This document shows, piece after piece, positions 19,146 through 28,061 of a stretch of 64,000 nucleotides of DNA; the stretch's first letter is position 1; each line of letters starts with the position of its first letter. Under the pieces are notes generated by a model that worked only from the letters and a program-made list of their open reading frames with translations, was not told where the DNA came from and did not search any database. Where the stretch lies: the NCBI RefSeq assembly GCF_000378145.1, contig NZ_KB899290.1:1-64000 (forward strand), written 5' to 3'. Origin of the DNA: Saccharibacillus kuerlensis DSM 22868. Lineage in GTDB: Bacteria > Bacillota > Bacilli > Paenibacillales > Paenibacillaceae. The position numbers and the translations under genes were made by a program.

Positions 19146-20960
19146 TCATTCTTTTAATTTCAATAATTTTGCGCCTTCTTGCTCATAAACCACTTCAAAG
19201 TCTTTTAGATCTACGCCTTGATTCTCAAACCAAATATTTGAATCAGGTTCAAATACTATTATATAAGGTTTTTTTTCGACGTCCTCAGTCCACATTTTAT
19301 AATCTAAACTCGGCTCTTCATAAAGTGATAATAGCGAGTACTGATCATACTTAGGCCATATTTCTGTATAGGAATAAAACCATAATTTTTGTAACAATCC
19401 CCCTATAACCGGAATATGATTTTGTTTATCAACAAATTCAGATTTGTTATGAACGATGTAATCCATAAACTGCCTTTGATTTTTATCAAAAGTAACCTGA
19501 GTATTCGGAATAATCTCTATATTGAATTTTTGTACAGCAGTTATATTGATAGAAGGATTCGCATTAAATAGTTCATTTCTACTCTGAATCCACTTATCGC
19601 CATAAAGTGTCATTATCAATAAAATCAAGCTTCCCGCAATATAAGCAAAATAGATCGGTTTATATTTTTGTTTTGCCAAATAGAGCCCTACCCCGAAAAG
19701 TATAATTAAAAAACTTTCTAATAAATAATAATTTTTAAAATAATAATAAGATGATGCTTTACCCACCATACCCATTACTAAAATAAATAATGCAAATAAA
19801 CTATAAGAAATAAAAGCTGAATAAAGAATATTATTTTTCTTGTCTTTATACCATGCGAATAAGGCAACAAGAACAAATAAAATATATGGTTTAAAATCTG
19901 TATACAATTCTCTGAAAATATATCCTTCACTCGCTAAAGAATCCACGTTTCCATTATCATTTATAGGATTTAATACAATAAGATAAAAGAATCCGAAAAG
20001 GATTGCCATACAAGTAGGAATTACATTTTCAAAATTAAATGCCCCTTTTATTCTCTGTTTAATATTCGAATGTTCTCCTTTCAAAAAATCAGAAAGGAAG
20101 ATACTTAAAATTGCTGCAGGAATATAGTAATAATACGCAAAAAATAATCCGACCATAACGAGAGAAATTAAAAGTGTTTTAATTCTAGATTTAATAAAAT
20201 TGTTTTTTAAAACAACCAGTGATAAAACCATTACAACCCCTGCCATTTGACTGCTAAAACCAAAAATCACACCATTCAGATTGTAACCTAATGAAACTGC
20301 TAAAATAACAATTGTTGATATTACTAAACTGTTACTTTTTACTAGGTTGCGATAAATCACATAAACCAAAAGAATTGTTAGGAAATAGTAAAAAAAGTTG
20401 CTAAGTAAATATACAGCTACTTTTCCTTCTTCACTATTTGATAAGGCCATTATTAATCCAGTGTTGCTATAATTCAAAAATGGATAACTCGACATGTGGT
20501 TATAAGGCGTAAATGGATTAGAAAATAGTAACAACTTTCCGCCTTCAGAAAAATGTTTAGAAAACAGATAATGTACAGCAGGGTCAGTAGTTATAAACTT
20601 TATACTGAAATCAGAACCATATATTCGTAAGAATTGAACCACCGTTATTCCCAAACTGAGAAACACTATATATATAGTTTTTAAATCAACTTTTAAAGAT
20701 GATAGAGAATGATAAGAAATCTTCTTGCGGAAAATTATTATAATTAAAGTAGCAAGTAAAAAGTTCAAAAGAGTAATTATTATAGGCGTAGTCTTTAAGC
20801 CAACAGCTCCCAAAATAAAGCTGCTAACTGATACATAGCAAAGAAAACTTATTATAATTATAATTGCATTCTCTAAAAAGCTTTTTGATAATAAAGAAAT
20901 AGCAACAAAAGCTGCTCCACTTAATAGAAGAGCACTTAAAACAAAAAAAATAATTTCCAA
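19146..20960 (-). CDS. Large polytopic membrane protein, possible GT-C glycosyltransferase
   Basis: 604 residues. The first ~440 hold about twelve to thirteen hydrophobic segments; the last ~160 are polar and likely extracytoplasmic. After the third or fourth segment lies FITTDPAVHYLFSKHFSEGG. A loop with Asp and His at this place recalls the catalytic loop of GT-C enzymes, but no family is recognised with confidence. It lies between the bifunctional GT2 and rfbA in a clearly AT-rich stretch. It could be an outer-face transferase that decorates the exported glycan, or a Wzx/Wzy-like component; the GT-C idea is inference. Confidence 0.6.
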   Translation of the reverse strand: MEIIFFVLSALLLSGAAFVAISLLSKSFLENAIIIIISFLCYVSVSSFILGAVGLKTTPIIITLLNFLLATLIIIIFRKKISYHSLSSLKVDLKTIYIVFLSLGITVVQFLRIYGSDFSIKFITTDPAVHYLFSKHFSEGGKLLLFSNPFTPYNHMSSYPFLNYSNTGLIMALSNSEEGKVAVYLLSNFFYYFLTILLVYVIYRNLVKSNSLVISTIVILAVSLGYNLNGVIFGFSSQMAGVVMVLSLVVLKNNFIKSRIKTLLISLVMVGLFFAYYYYIPAAILSIFLSDFLKGEHSNIKQRIKGAFNFENVIPTCMAILFGFFYLIVLNPINDNGNVDSLASEGYIFRELYTDFKPYILFVLVALFAWYKDKKNNILYSAFISYSLFALFILVMGMVGKASSYYYFKNYYLLESFLIILFGVGLYLAKQKYKPIYFAYIAGSLILLIMTLYGDKWIQSRNELFNANPSINITAVQKFNIEIIPNTQVTFDKNQRQFMDYIVHNKSEFVDKQNHIPVIGGLLQKLWFYSYTEIWPKYDQYSLLSLYEEPSLDYKMWTEDVEKKPYIIVFEPDSNIWFENQGVDLKDFEVVYEQEGAKLLKLKE

Positions 20961-20998
20961 TCTATTGCCTCCTCATTTACTTTTGAATAGTTGCATGC

Positions 20999-22783
20999 TT
21001 AACGCAAAACTTTTTTAGCAATATAAAATATTTTATTTTTAAGTTTATGGATGAATAAGCGTCCTCCCATTTTTTTGAACTGATAGATAATTGTTGGAGG
21101 TTTATTCATCAAGTATTCTGCATCTTTGAAGATATCCGCTATACTAATTTCCAACTTTTTGTTCATATGCTTGGCTCTAACAATTTCTAAATAATGATCA
21201 AACAACTCCTGGCGACTTCCATGATGTACAGGATGTGCAGGGATACGATAAAGCGATGTTAATTTTTCTACATATTTAAATTTATACTTTAATGCATAAC
21301 GCAACCACAAATCCCAGTCTTCTAGCACTTCTAAAGAAGGATCAATCCCTCCCAATTCTTCAAAGATTCCTCTTTCAAACATTACTGTTTGAATAGGAAA
21401 GTAGTTATGATGCATTAAAACTAAACGATTAAATGGCTGTTTGTGTTGAACATTATGGAAAAGTTCTTTATATATATACGGCTCTCTTGATAGTACTTCA
21501 GTTGGAACTTCAAAACTAATAGAGTAAGCTGCCTGGTGATCAGGATGAGTCAATAATTGATGCACTAAAACTTCAACATGATCAGAATACAAAAGATCGT
21601 CATCATCAAGAAAATTAAAATAAGCTCCTGTTGCAGTTTCTAAAGCAATATTTCCAACAATACATCTACCTACATTTTGATTAGTAGCCTGATAAACATA
21701 ATTGAGATCTGCGAACTCAGATTCAATCATTGACCTCGAAACATCTGGTCCATCCTCTACTATAACAACTTCAATGTTTTTGTAAGTTTGATTCCTGACG
21801 CTGATAAGAGCTTCCCGAAGAACATCAGGTCTTCCACAAGTTCGAATCAATATAGATACTAGAGGCTGAGCTGCAGGAAACTGATTAACGTAAAAAGCAC
21901 CATCGCGAATAATTTCATAATCCCAGAGTTTGAAATCTGCTTTAAATGACTTATTCTTGTTTCTCAAATACCAACGGCGATACTTTCCTCCATCAAAAAA
22001 GCTTGCTATTATTTTTTTGAAGATAATCTTCTTGTGTCCGGTCGATGGACCATTTACAAAAAAAAGACCGTTATACATAGCGTAACCCTTGAAAATATCT
22101 TTCCATGTTCCAAACTTGTATCGAAGCATTAAATTCATATAGGTACTATTATAAAACTGGTTAGGCTTCACTTCATTGGCACTCATGTAAGTATAATGAG
22201 TGACTACACTTTTTGGAGTATATTGTAATTTATATCCGTGAGCACGTAGTCTCCAACTAAGATCTACGTCTTCACCGTACATAAATATTTTTTCGTCAAA
22301 CATTCCAACTTCAATAAAACGCTCACGCTCGACTAACATACATGCCCCGCTAGACCAGCTTGTTTCTAGAGTCACAGGATTATAAACCTTAGGATGCTCA
22401 TAAGGAAACTGTCGACTCTCCCAAAGAGCCACTTCACTAGGAGCACTTTCGACTGCTTTAGACAAAAATAAAAAACAGTCTTCATCTACTTCTGTATCTA
22501 CATTTAAAAAGTAAACATATTCCTGTTCTGTTTTCTGCACTCCATAATTATTAGCTTTTCCAAAACCCAGATTTTTATCCATGAAAAAAGTGTTGAAAGA
22601 TTTAAATAAGCTGTTACTTTGGAAGCTTTTGAGGAGTTCACGAGTCTTGTCAGTTGAATTATTATCAACAAAGGTAAGAGTCACTCGATCTTTAGGATAA
22701 TTTATTTTTTCCAAACTGGACAAGCATCCAGGTATCCACTGCTCTGAATTATAAGTTACTAAGATTACATCAATATCAATCAA
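20999..22783 (-). CDS. Two-domain GT2 glycosyltransferase
   Basis: 594 residues with two GT-A catalytic domains in tandem. Domain 1 (about 1-240) has VILVTYNSEQWI, FVDNNSTDKT, LNVDTEVDED (residues 94-103) and MYGEDVDLSWRL. Domain 2 (about 307-540) has VSILIRTCGRPDVLREAL, VVIVEDG and FNFLDDDDLL (residues 390-399). Such fusions usually add two different sugars or linkages of one repeat unit. It sits 10 nt downstream of the kinase-like gene. Rhamnose is the likely donor for at least one domain, given rfbABCD in the same operon. Confidence 0.87.
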   Translation of the reverse strand: MIDIDVILVTYNSEQWIPGCLSSLEKINYPKDRVTLTFVDNNSTDKTRELLKSFQSNSLFKSFNTFFMDKNLGFGKANNYGVQKTEQEYVYFLNVDTEVDEDCFLFLSKAVESAPSEVALWESRQFPYEHPKVYNPVTLETSWSSGACMLVERERFIEVGMFDEKIFMYGEDVDLSWRLRAHGYKLQYTPKSVVTHYTYMSANEVKPNQFYNSTYMNLMLRYKFGTWKDIFKGYAMYNGLFFVNGPSTGHKKIIFKKIIASFFDGGKYRRWYLRNKNKSFKADFKLWDYEIIRDGAFYVNQFPAAQPLVSILIRTCGRPDVLREALISVRNQTYKNIEVVIVEDGPDVSRSMIESEFADLNYVYQATNQNVGRCIVGNIALETATGAYFNFLDDDDLLYSDHVEVLVHQLLTHPDHQAAYSISFEVPTEVLSREPYIYKELFHNVQHKQPFNRLVLMHHNYFPIQTVMFERGIFEELGGIDPSLEVLEDWDLWLRYALKYKFKYVEKLTSLYRIPAHPVHHGSRQELFDHYLEIVRAKHMNKKLEISIADIFKDAEYLMNKPPTIIYQFKKMGGRLFIHKLKNKIFYIAKKVLR

Positions 22784-22793
22784 GAACTACACC

Positions 22794-24323
22794 TCACATC
22801 TTTCTTTTAGAAAAAACAGACATTAATTTTCGTAAAGGCTCGGTAAATTTCCATGACTTAGAGTTTAAAACTTGATTAAGGGTAGCGCGACTTGTGTTTA
22901 AAACAGCTGTAAGTTGTTCAACTTCTTTCTGTTTTTCTTTTAGATCTTTCTCCTTCTCCTCTATCTTATTCGTTTTTTCTTTCAACTTTTTGTCTAGTGC
23001 AATTAACTTCTTAACTTTTTCTTCCGCTTCACTTGTAGCACTTCTCATTTGTTGTTCTACTTTTTCTATCTTGTCACTGTACATAACACACAGGTCCTCT
23101 ATAAACTTACTGCTTACAAGTTCAACTTGCATTTCAATCTCAATAAAAAAAGTAGAATCTAGTGAATTGACTAAAGAATGCAAAGGCTTTAAAAATAATT
23201 GAGGGTCTTCCTCAATTGAAAAAAGGAATATTTCTTGATTGTTCTGTACAATATTCACTTGTTCATTATAATTGAATAAATTGTGAAAAGAGGATTCTTT
23301 AAAAAAGAGTTTTCGGTCCTCATTACATGAGTTGTAAATTTTAAGAGACTTTATTTTCGCAAAACCTGATCTATCAAAAGGATCCAATCTTAAAGGCATT
23401 TCTGAAAAAAGCATTTCTTTGCTCACTTGAAATGAATAGGTTTGTACTTGGCCTGACGCTATTCCAGTCCATACCATACAATGGTCTTCATCATACTGTC
23501 CATTATTTTCATAAAAGAGTTTTACGTTGAACATCTGACCCATGGCTGTTTGGTAGAGATGATTCACTGGATAACTTGGTTTCATATAGTTTCCATGGAA
23601 TCCTACAAGGTAGTCTTTCCCATTGACATAGTTTTGAAAATACTTCTCTTCCATTTCAAGAAAGTCCACAAGATTTGCTTCTGTAATCTCGTACGGGGCT
23701 AACAGCTCTTTCAACGAAACTTTAGAATCAAGATCTGCTTGATACTTAATCCAAAAAGAATATACGCCTCTAAAAAAGATGAACTTGATAGGAATTTTAA
23801 AATCAAATACCCATTCACAATCAATAATGTTTTTAGTTCCTGATTCATCAATAATGATATTTTCGAAAATCAAATCTATATTGGCAGGTTGAAGGCATCT
23901 TTCAAACCCCATCTCCAACTTCTTCCCAAACACTTTCTGAAATTTTTCATCAGCTGAGAATGTGGTTTCTTCTCCCGTTTGCAGCCCAAGAAGCATGTTC
24001 CAATATTCTTTGATCGTTTGATGAAATCCATCTAAGTTGCCGGCTTTAAACTGTTCAAAAAGATGCTTGTCCCAACTTATGCCTTCGATATATGGGTAAA
24101 CCAAGCTCCGGTTCTTTTTTTCACCAACCAAAACATTCACATTACTATGAATTTCATTTAATAACGTTGTATTTTGAAGCATAGTATCGATATGCATTTC
24201 CGCTTCTTGGGTTAGAGGTCTTTTTTCGACCTTTTTCACTTCGTCTTCTATGAAATGAATGGTGCCCAGCTGGAAGGCAGGAAGACGTTCACGATTGAAT
24301 TTCGAGTACGTAATTTTTTTCAT
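22794..24323 (-). CDS. Kinase-like protein with C-terminal coiled coil (WbdD-like capping/ruler candidate)
   Basis: 509 residues. Around 145-172 it carries NIDLIFENIIID (D150-x4-N155) and IIDCEWVFD (D168). These are laid out like the catalytic loop (HxDxxxxN) and metal-binding DFG/DxE motif of choline/aminoglycoside-kinase-like folds, but with Asn in place of His. A beta-rich region with no clear family follows (about 240-400). Residues ~417-480 are a long heptad-like coiled coil, ending in SWKFTEPLRKL, a tail common in polysaccharide-cluster proteins. The ATG at 24323 overlaps the methyltransferase stop (ATGA) and follows AAAGGGG. In E. coli O8/O9a, WbdD has methyltransferase, kinase and coiled coil in one chain. 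Function here is inferred from that likeness. Confidence 0.6.
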   Translation of the reverse strand: MKKITYSKFNRERLPAFQLGTIHFIEDEVKKVEKRPLTQEAEMHIDTMLQNTTLLNEIHSNVNVLVGEKKNRSLVYPYIEGISWDKHLFEQFKAGNLDGFHQTIKEYWNMLLGLQTGEETTFSADEKFQKVFGKKLEMGFERCLQPANIDLIFENIIIDESGTKNIIDCEWVFDFKIPIKFIFFRGVYSFWIKYQADLDSKVSLKELLAPYEITEANLVDFLEMEEKYFQNYVNGKDYLVGFHGNYMKPSYPVNHLYQTAMGQMFNVKLFYENNGQYDEDHCMVWTGIASGQVQTYSFQVSKEMLFSEMPLRLDPFDRSGFAKIKSLKIYNSCNEDRKLFFKESSFHNLFNYNEQVNIVQNNQEIFLFSIEEDPQLFLKPLHSLVNSLDSTFFIEIEMQVELVSSKFIEDLCVMYSDKIEKVEQQMRSATSEAEEKVKKLIALDKKLKEKTNKIEEKEKDLKEKQKEVEQLTAVLNTSRATLNQVLNSKSWKFTEPLRKLMSVFSKRKM

Positions 24324-25234
24324 TTTGGATCTGCCCCTTTCTGACAAATCACCAAAAATGAATTCGAAAAGAATGGGAACATGTCGTTTTCAATAATATT
24401 ATTAAGCACTTTTGTCTCATTAAAGACATTAATTTTATCCATATCATAATTTGGCGTTCTAGTTCCGGACCCTATTCCTGGGAGACAGGCATCAGAAAAG
24501 ATTTGTTTCGGCATTTTGTAGTCAGGATAAGGATAATAAAAATCATAATTTTCAAACCCGCAGCCCTCTACCAATTGACTTAGTTCTTTTTTCGAGAATG
24601 TCTTAGCCTTTGCACCTGGTTTATAGTTTTCCAACCCTTCAAAAAACTCTCCAGTATGATCTTCTCTTGCTCCCGCCCAATACTTTAATCCGAATTTATT
24701 TTCGATTGCAATGATTAAACGGCCGTTCTTTTTCAACTTGCCATACAAGTTTTGTAAAAAGTCATGGAAAGGATTTGCAGTCGCCGTATAATGAGCAGCG
24801 TATTCTAAGACTCCTATCAACGTTATATAATCATATGTTTCTTCTTCTAGAGGGAAATCATTAAAGTTGCCTACCATGACTTTCAAGTTCTTCTTATCTT
24901 TATTGCGATTGGCTAGAATACTTGCTCTTTTATAAGAAAGTTCTATGGCATCAACTCTTAAGGAATGCTCGCAAAGCAATCCTGTTAACGCGCCACAGCC
25001 AGCTCCAACTTCTAATCCGATTTCATTCCCATCAAAATCGATCCACTCAAGCAAGTTCCTTCTGATTGGAGAAAGATGGTAAAGAATCGGCCAGCGATTA
25101 TCTTTTCTAATTATATCGAGCAAATCTGCATCGCTCTCAACATAATTTAGAATCTCGTCTTCGATCTCTCCGTCACTATATTCATCTTTTCCTTTATAGT
25201 AATCCAAATTCAATTCGACGTTTCCGATTTTCAA
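24320..25234 (-). CDS. Class I SAM-dependent methyltransferase of the glycan cluster
   Basis: 304 residues. SAM-binding motif I is LEVGAGCGALTG (residues 74-85), followed by the acidic VDAIELS; ITLIGVLEYA and LIIAIENKFGLKYWAG belong to later motifs. A ~60-residue N-terminal extension precedes the Rossmann core. Homologues are frequent in rhamnose-containing surface glycan clusters. It is translationally coupled (4-bp overlap) to the kinase-like gene and lies 36 nt after wzt. The likely role is O-methylation of the chain or of a terminal phosphate; substrate not determined. Confidence 0.85.
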   Translation of the reverse strand: MKIGNVELNLDYYKGKDEYSDGEIEDEILNYVESDADLLDIIRKDNRWPILYHLSPIRRNLLEWIDFDGNEIGLEVGAGCGALTGLLCEHSLRVDAIELSYKRASILANRNKDKKNLKVMVGNFNDFPLEEETYDYITLIGVLEYAAHYTATANPFHDFLQNLYGKLKKNGRLIIAIENKFGLKYWAGAREDHTGEFFEGLENYKPGAKAKTFSKKELSQLVEGCGFENYDFYYPYPDYKMPKQIFSDACLPGIGSGTRTPNYDMDKINVFNETKVLNNIIENDMFPFFSNSFLVICQKGADPK

Positions 25235-25270
25235 GTTTTGCAGCTCCTTTTTGATACTTTGAAATGAAAA

Positions 25271-26533
25271 TTAATTTCTCTTAATGCTAATCTTAGACTC
25301 CGCATCAAAAAAGCCCACTGTTGCTCTATCGGAAATAATATTTAAAATCAGTAAATCGTATAGCCTATGATAAACTTGAAACTCTCCATCTTCGTATCCG
25401 GTACAGCCTAGTGAAATTAAATATTCGCCGTTATGGAGAGGAAGCGCTTGGTCAAATGAAATTTCATAAATAGAACCTTGTTCTGCTATACCGGTTCCCA
25501 CATTTTCAAACATGGTATTTGTTCCAGTAATGTCGTTACCTTTAGCATCTTTTATCGTATATGCAAAAATGGGATCGTTTATTTTCTCATAAAACTCAAC
25601 TTTTATTTTCAAGCTAAAAGTTTCGTTTCTAACAACAGTACTTGTGATTTCTCCTTTGTCATTAAACAATGCATAGTCGATAATTCCGGCTTTTTGATTG
25701 CCATATTCTAAATATTTAAGATTTTGATTGCTCAATTTTTCTTTCCAAAAAGAATCTGGATTCGATTTATCTATCGTAACTGACTCATCCTCATTAGCTG
25801 AAAAATTATTACTTACAATCTTCTTGTAAAGATCCACCATATCTCTGGAAGGACCTTCCGCAATCAAAGCTCCTTCGTTTAGCACAATGGAACGATCACA
25901 ATATTTGATGATGCTTCCCATGTCATGGCTGACAAAAAGAATGGTTTTTCCTTTCTCGGCAAACTCCTCGAACTTTCGATAACATTTACTTTGAAAAAAA
26001 ATATCTCCGACCGACAGTGCTTCATCTACTATGAGAATATCCGGATCTACATTGATAGCTACCGAAAAAGCCAGGCGAGCAAACATACCGCTGCTGTAGG
26101 TCTTAACTGGTTGGTTAATAAACTGACCAATGTCTGCAAATTCTATAATAGCAGGTACTTTCACTTCCATTTCTTCACGAGAATAGCCCATCATTGTACC
26201 ATTAAGATAAATGTTTTCCATCCCTGTATACTCCGGATTAAAGCCTGCTCCTAATTCCAATAAAGCAGCGATTCGTCCTGTAGTATTCACTGTCCCTGTA
26301 GTAGGAGTTAATACGCCAGTAATGATCTTAAGAAGTGTCGACTTGCCAGAACCATTTTTCCCTATTAATCCAAGGGTTTCTCCTTTTTCGACATTGAAAG
26401 AAACACCTTTGAGAGCAAAGTGATCGGTATGATAGCTTCTTCTCGCAACATGAAAAGTTTCTTTCAATCGATCTACTGGCTTATTATAAAGCTTATAGAC
26501 TTTCTCAACATTTTGAATTGAAATAACAGTCAT
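25271..26533 (-). CDS. wzt: Polysaccharide ABC exporter ATPase with C-terminal sugar-recognition domain (Wzt-type)
   Basis: 420 residues. The ATPase domain (about 1-245) has Walker A IGKNGSGKST, signature YSSGMFARLAF, Walker B DILIVDEAL and switch His in FVSHD. Residues ~260-420 form an extra beta-rich domain in the place of the Wzt C-terminal domain, which in E. coli O9a binds the capped chain end before export. Short ATPases of teichoic-acid (TagH) or uncapped pathways lack this type of domain. It is next to wzm (11 nt) and upstream of the methyltransferase/kinase-like pair, which suggests it reads the cap they make. Confidence 0.92.
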   Translation of the reverse strand: MTVISIQNVEKVYKLYNKPVDRLKETFHVARRSYHTDHFALKGVSFNVEKGETLGLIGKNGSGKSTLLKIITGVLTPTTGTVNTTGRIAALLELGAGFNPEYTGMENIYLNGTMMGYSREEMEVKVPAIIEFADIGQFINQPVKTYSSGMFARLAFSVAINVDPDILIVDEALSVGDIFFQSKCYRKFEEFAEKGKTILFVSHDMGSIIKYCDRSIVLNEGALIAEGPSRDMVDLYKKIVSNNFSANEDESVTIDKSNPDSFWKEKLSNQNLKYLEYGNQKAGIIDYALFNDKGEITSTVVRNETFSLKIKVEFYEKINDPIFAYTIKDAKGNDITGTNTMFENVGTGIAEQGSIYEISFDQALPLHNGEYLISLGCTGYEDGEFQVYHRLYDLLILNIISDRATVGFFDAESKISIKRN

Positions 26534-26544
26534 CTTGCGTCCTC

Positions 26545-27936
26545 CTATAAAACATCTGAAAAATGAGGTTTGAGTTTTTTATTAACAAGCAAACCGAGCA
26601 AAATTATAAATAATGTAAGTGCCCAGAAATAAAGCGTTAAGACTGGTTTTTCGAAAAACCAGTGATTATATAAAAAGGAATCGCGGAAGCCCTCAATAAT
26701 GTACACTAAAGGATTGAGAGCGAAAAATCTCCCTATAAAACCCGGTGCATTACTGGTGTCCCATACGATTGGAGTCAACCAAAATCCGAATTGAAGTACG
26801 ATCGCTAGTATTTGACCTAAATCTTTGAAAAAAACCATAATTGTAGAAGTTAAAAGGGTCAAACCAAACAGCATGCAATGAAGAGCAAATAGGTAATATA
26901 ATGCCTGGAAATTAATCCAAGAAAATTGGTTTCCGTAAGAGAAATAAAAAATTAGATAAATTAACACAAAGAACATATTTATGAAAGACACAGAAGCCAA
27001 TTTAATCAAAGGGAGCATTTCGATTTTAAAAACTACTTTTTTAACAAGATAACTATATTCTGTAAATGTATTTGTTACAATGTTTAAGGAATCTGAAAAG
27101 AAGAACCACGGGATAATCCCGGGTATAAACCAAATAATAAACGGGACATCTTGAACAGCAGAATTTCTGAAACCAATTTGAAATACAAACCAATAAACTA
27201 AGATAGTCAGCAGCGGAGAAATAAGTACCCAAAAAAGCCCAAAATTAGACCCGGAAAATCTGGATTTCAAATCATTCTTGGCAAGCCTAAAGAGGACATG
27301 CCGTGAAGAAATCACATCTTTGAAAAATTTTTTCAAATAAGAGAGATGAAGTTTGCCAACTATGAAGCCAATGACTAGCCAATAGAAGGTAGCAGCTAAA
27401 GACCAAATTGTAACGTTCATATAATAACTAGGATTACTTTTAAAAAAAGAGGACGCCGGGCCATAGGTAAGATTGACATCAAAAAAAGGATCCCCTTTAT
27501 TTACTTTAATCACAAGTTGATCCGCTTGCTGCTGAACATTTGCTATATCATTTCTTTTTGTTTGCTTAGATAAAATTTCAGAAGAAATATCTTGTTTATA
27601 TTTCCCTTTTTGTAATTCGATATTGCTAATTAGTACTGCAGCAGCTTCTTCTCCTAAATCCAACCTAAAGCTTTCTATTTTTTCGGGTAGTAAAAAAGCT
27701 AGATCATGGAATTCTTCGTCGGCAGGAATATGCTTCATATCCGAATTTTCTTCTATGTAAACTTCATCATTTTCATATTTATAATATATCTTTGCATCTA
27801 AAGCTTGATCAGTTTTTAATTGGATTTTCAGCGTGTTCTCTCCTGGATGCAATTTAAAATAAAACATAAAACAAACTATACTTAAAAGAATCAACAACGT
27901 AACTGCAGTTAGATATTTCACTTTCTTAGACAACAT
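26545..27936 (-). CDS. wzm: Polysaccharide ABC exporter permease with N-terminal extracytoplasmic domain (Wzm-type)
   Basis: About 463 residues. From ~210 it is a normal ABC-2 permease (AKNDLKSRFSGSNFGLFWVL, PGIIPWFFFSDSL, NPLVYIIEGFRDSFLY) of about 255 residues. In front are a transmembrane helix (~10-28), about 145 residues predicted outside the cell, and a second helix (~176-196). This makes it nearly twice the usual size. Start: AAGGA lies 7 nt before the ATG at 27936 but only 1 nt before an ATG at 27942, so 27936 is preferred. It is the first gene of the long glycan operon. The outer domain might guide the chain as it leaves. Confidence 0.9.
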   Translation of the reverse strand: MLSKKVKYLTAVTLLILLSIVCFMFYFKLHPGENTLKIQLKTDQALDAKIYYKYENDEVYIEENSDMKHIPADEEFHDLAFLLPEKIESFRLDLGEEAAAVLISNIELQKGKYKQDISSEILSKQTKRNDIANVQQQADQLVIKVNKGDPFFDVNLTYGPASSFFKSNPSYYMNVTIWSLAATFYWLVIGFIVGKLHLSYLKKFFKDVISSRHVLFRLAKNDLKSRFSGSNFGLFWVLISPLLTILVYWFVFQIGFRNSAVQDVPFIIWFIPGIIPWFFFSDSLNIVTNTFTEYSYLVKKVVFKIEMLPLIKLASVSFINMFFVLIYLIFYFSYGNQFSWINFQALYYLFALHCMLFGLTLLTSTIMVFFKDLGQILAIVLQFGFWLTPIVWDTSNAPGFIGRFFALNPLVYIIEGFRDSFLYNHWFFEKPVLTLYFWALTLFIILLGLLVNKKLKPHFSDVL

Positions 27937-28061
27937 ATCCATATCCTTTTTTGTATATTTTCTATTGCCGTTTGAATCTACTTCTTTATTAAATGAAAAT
28001 AGTGATACATTTGTTTATATGCTAAAATACCCTAGTACATTCAAGCAAAGGAGCCAAGACC

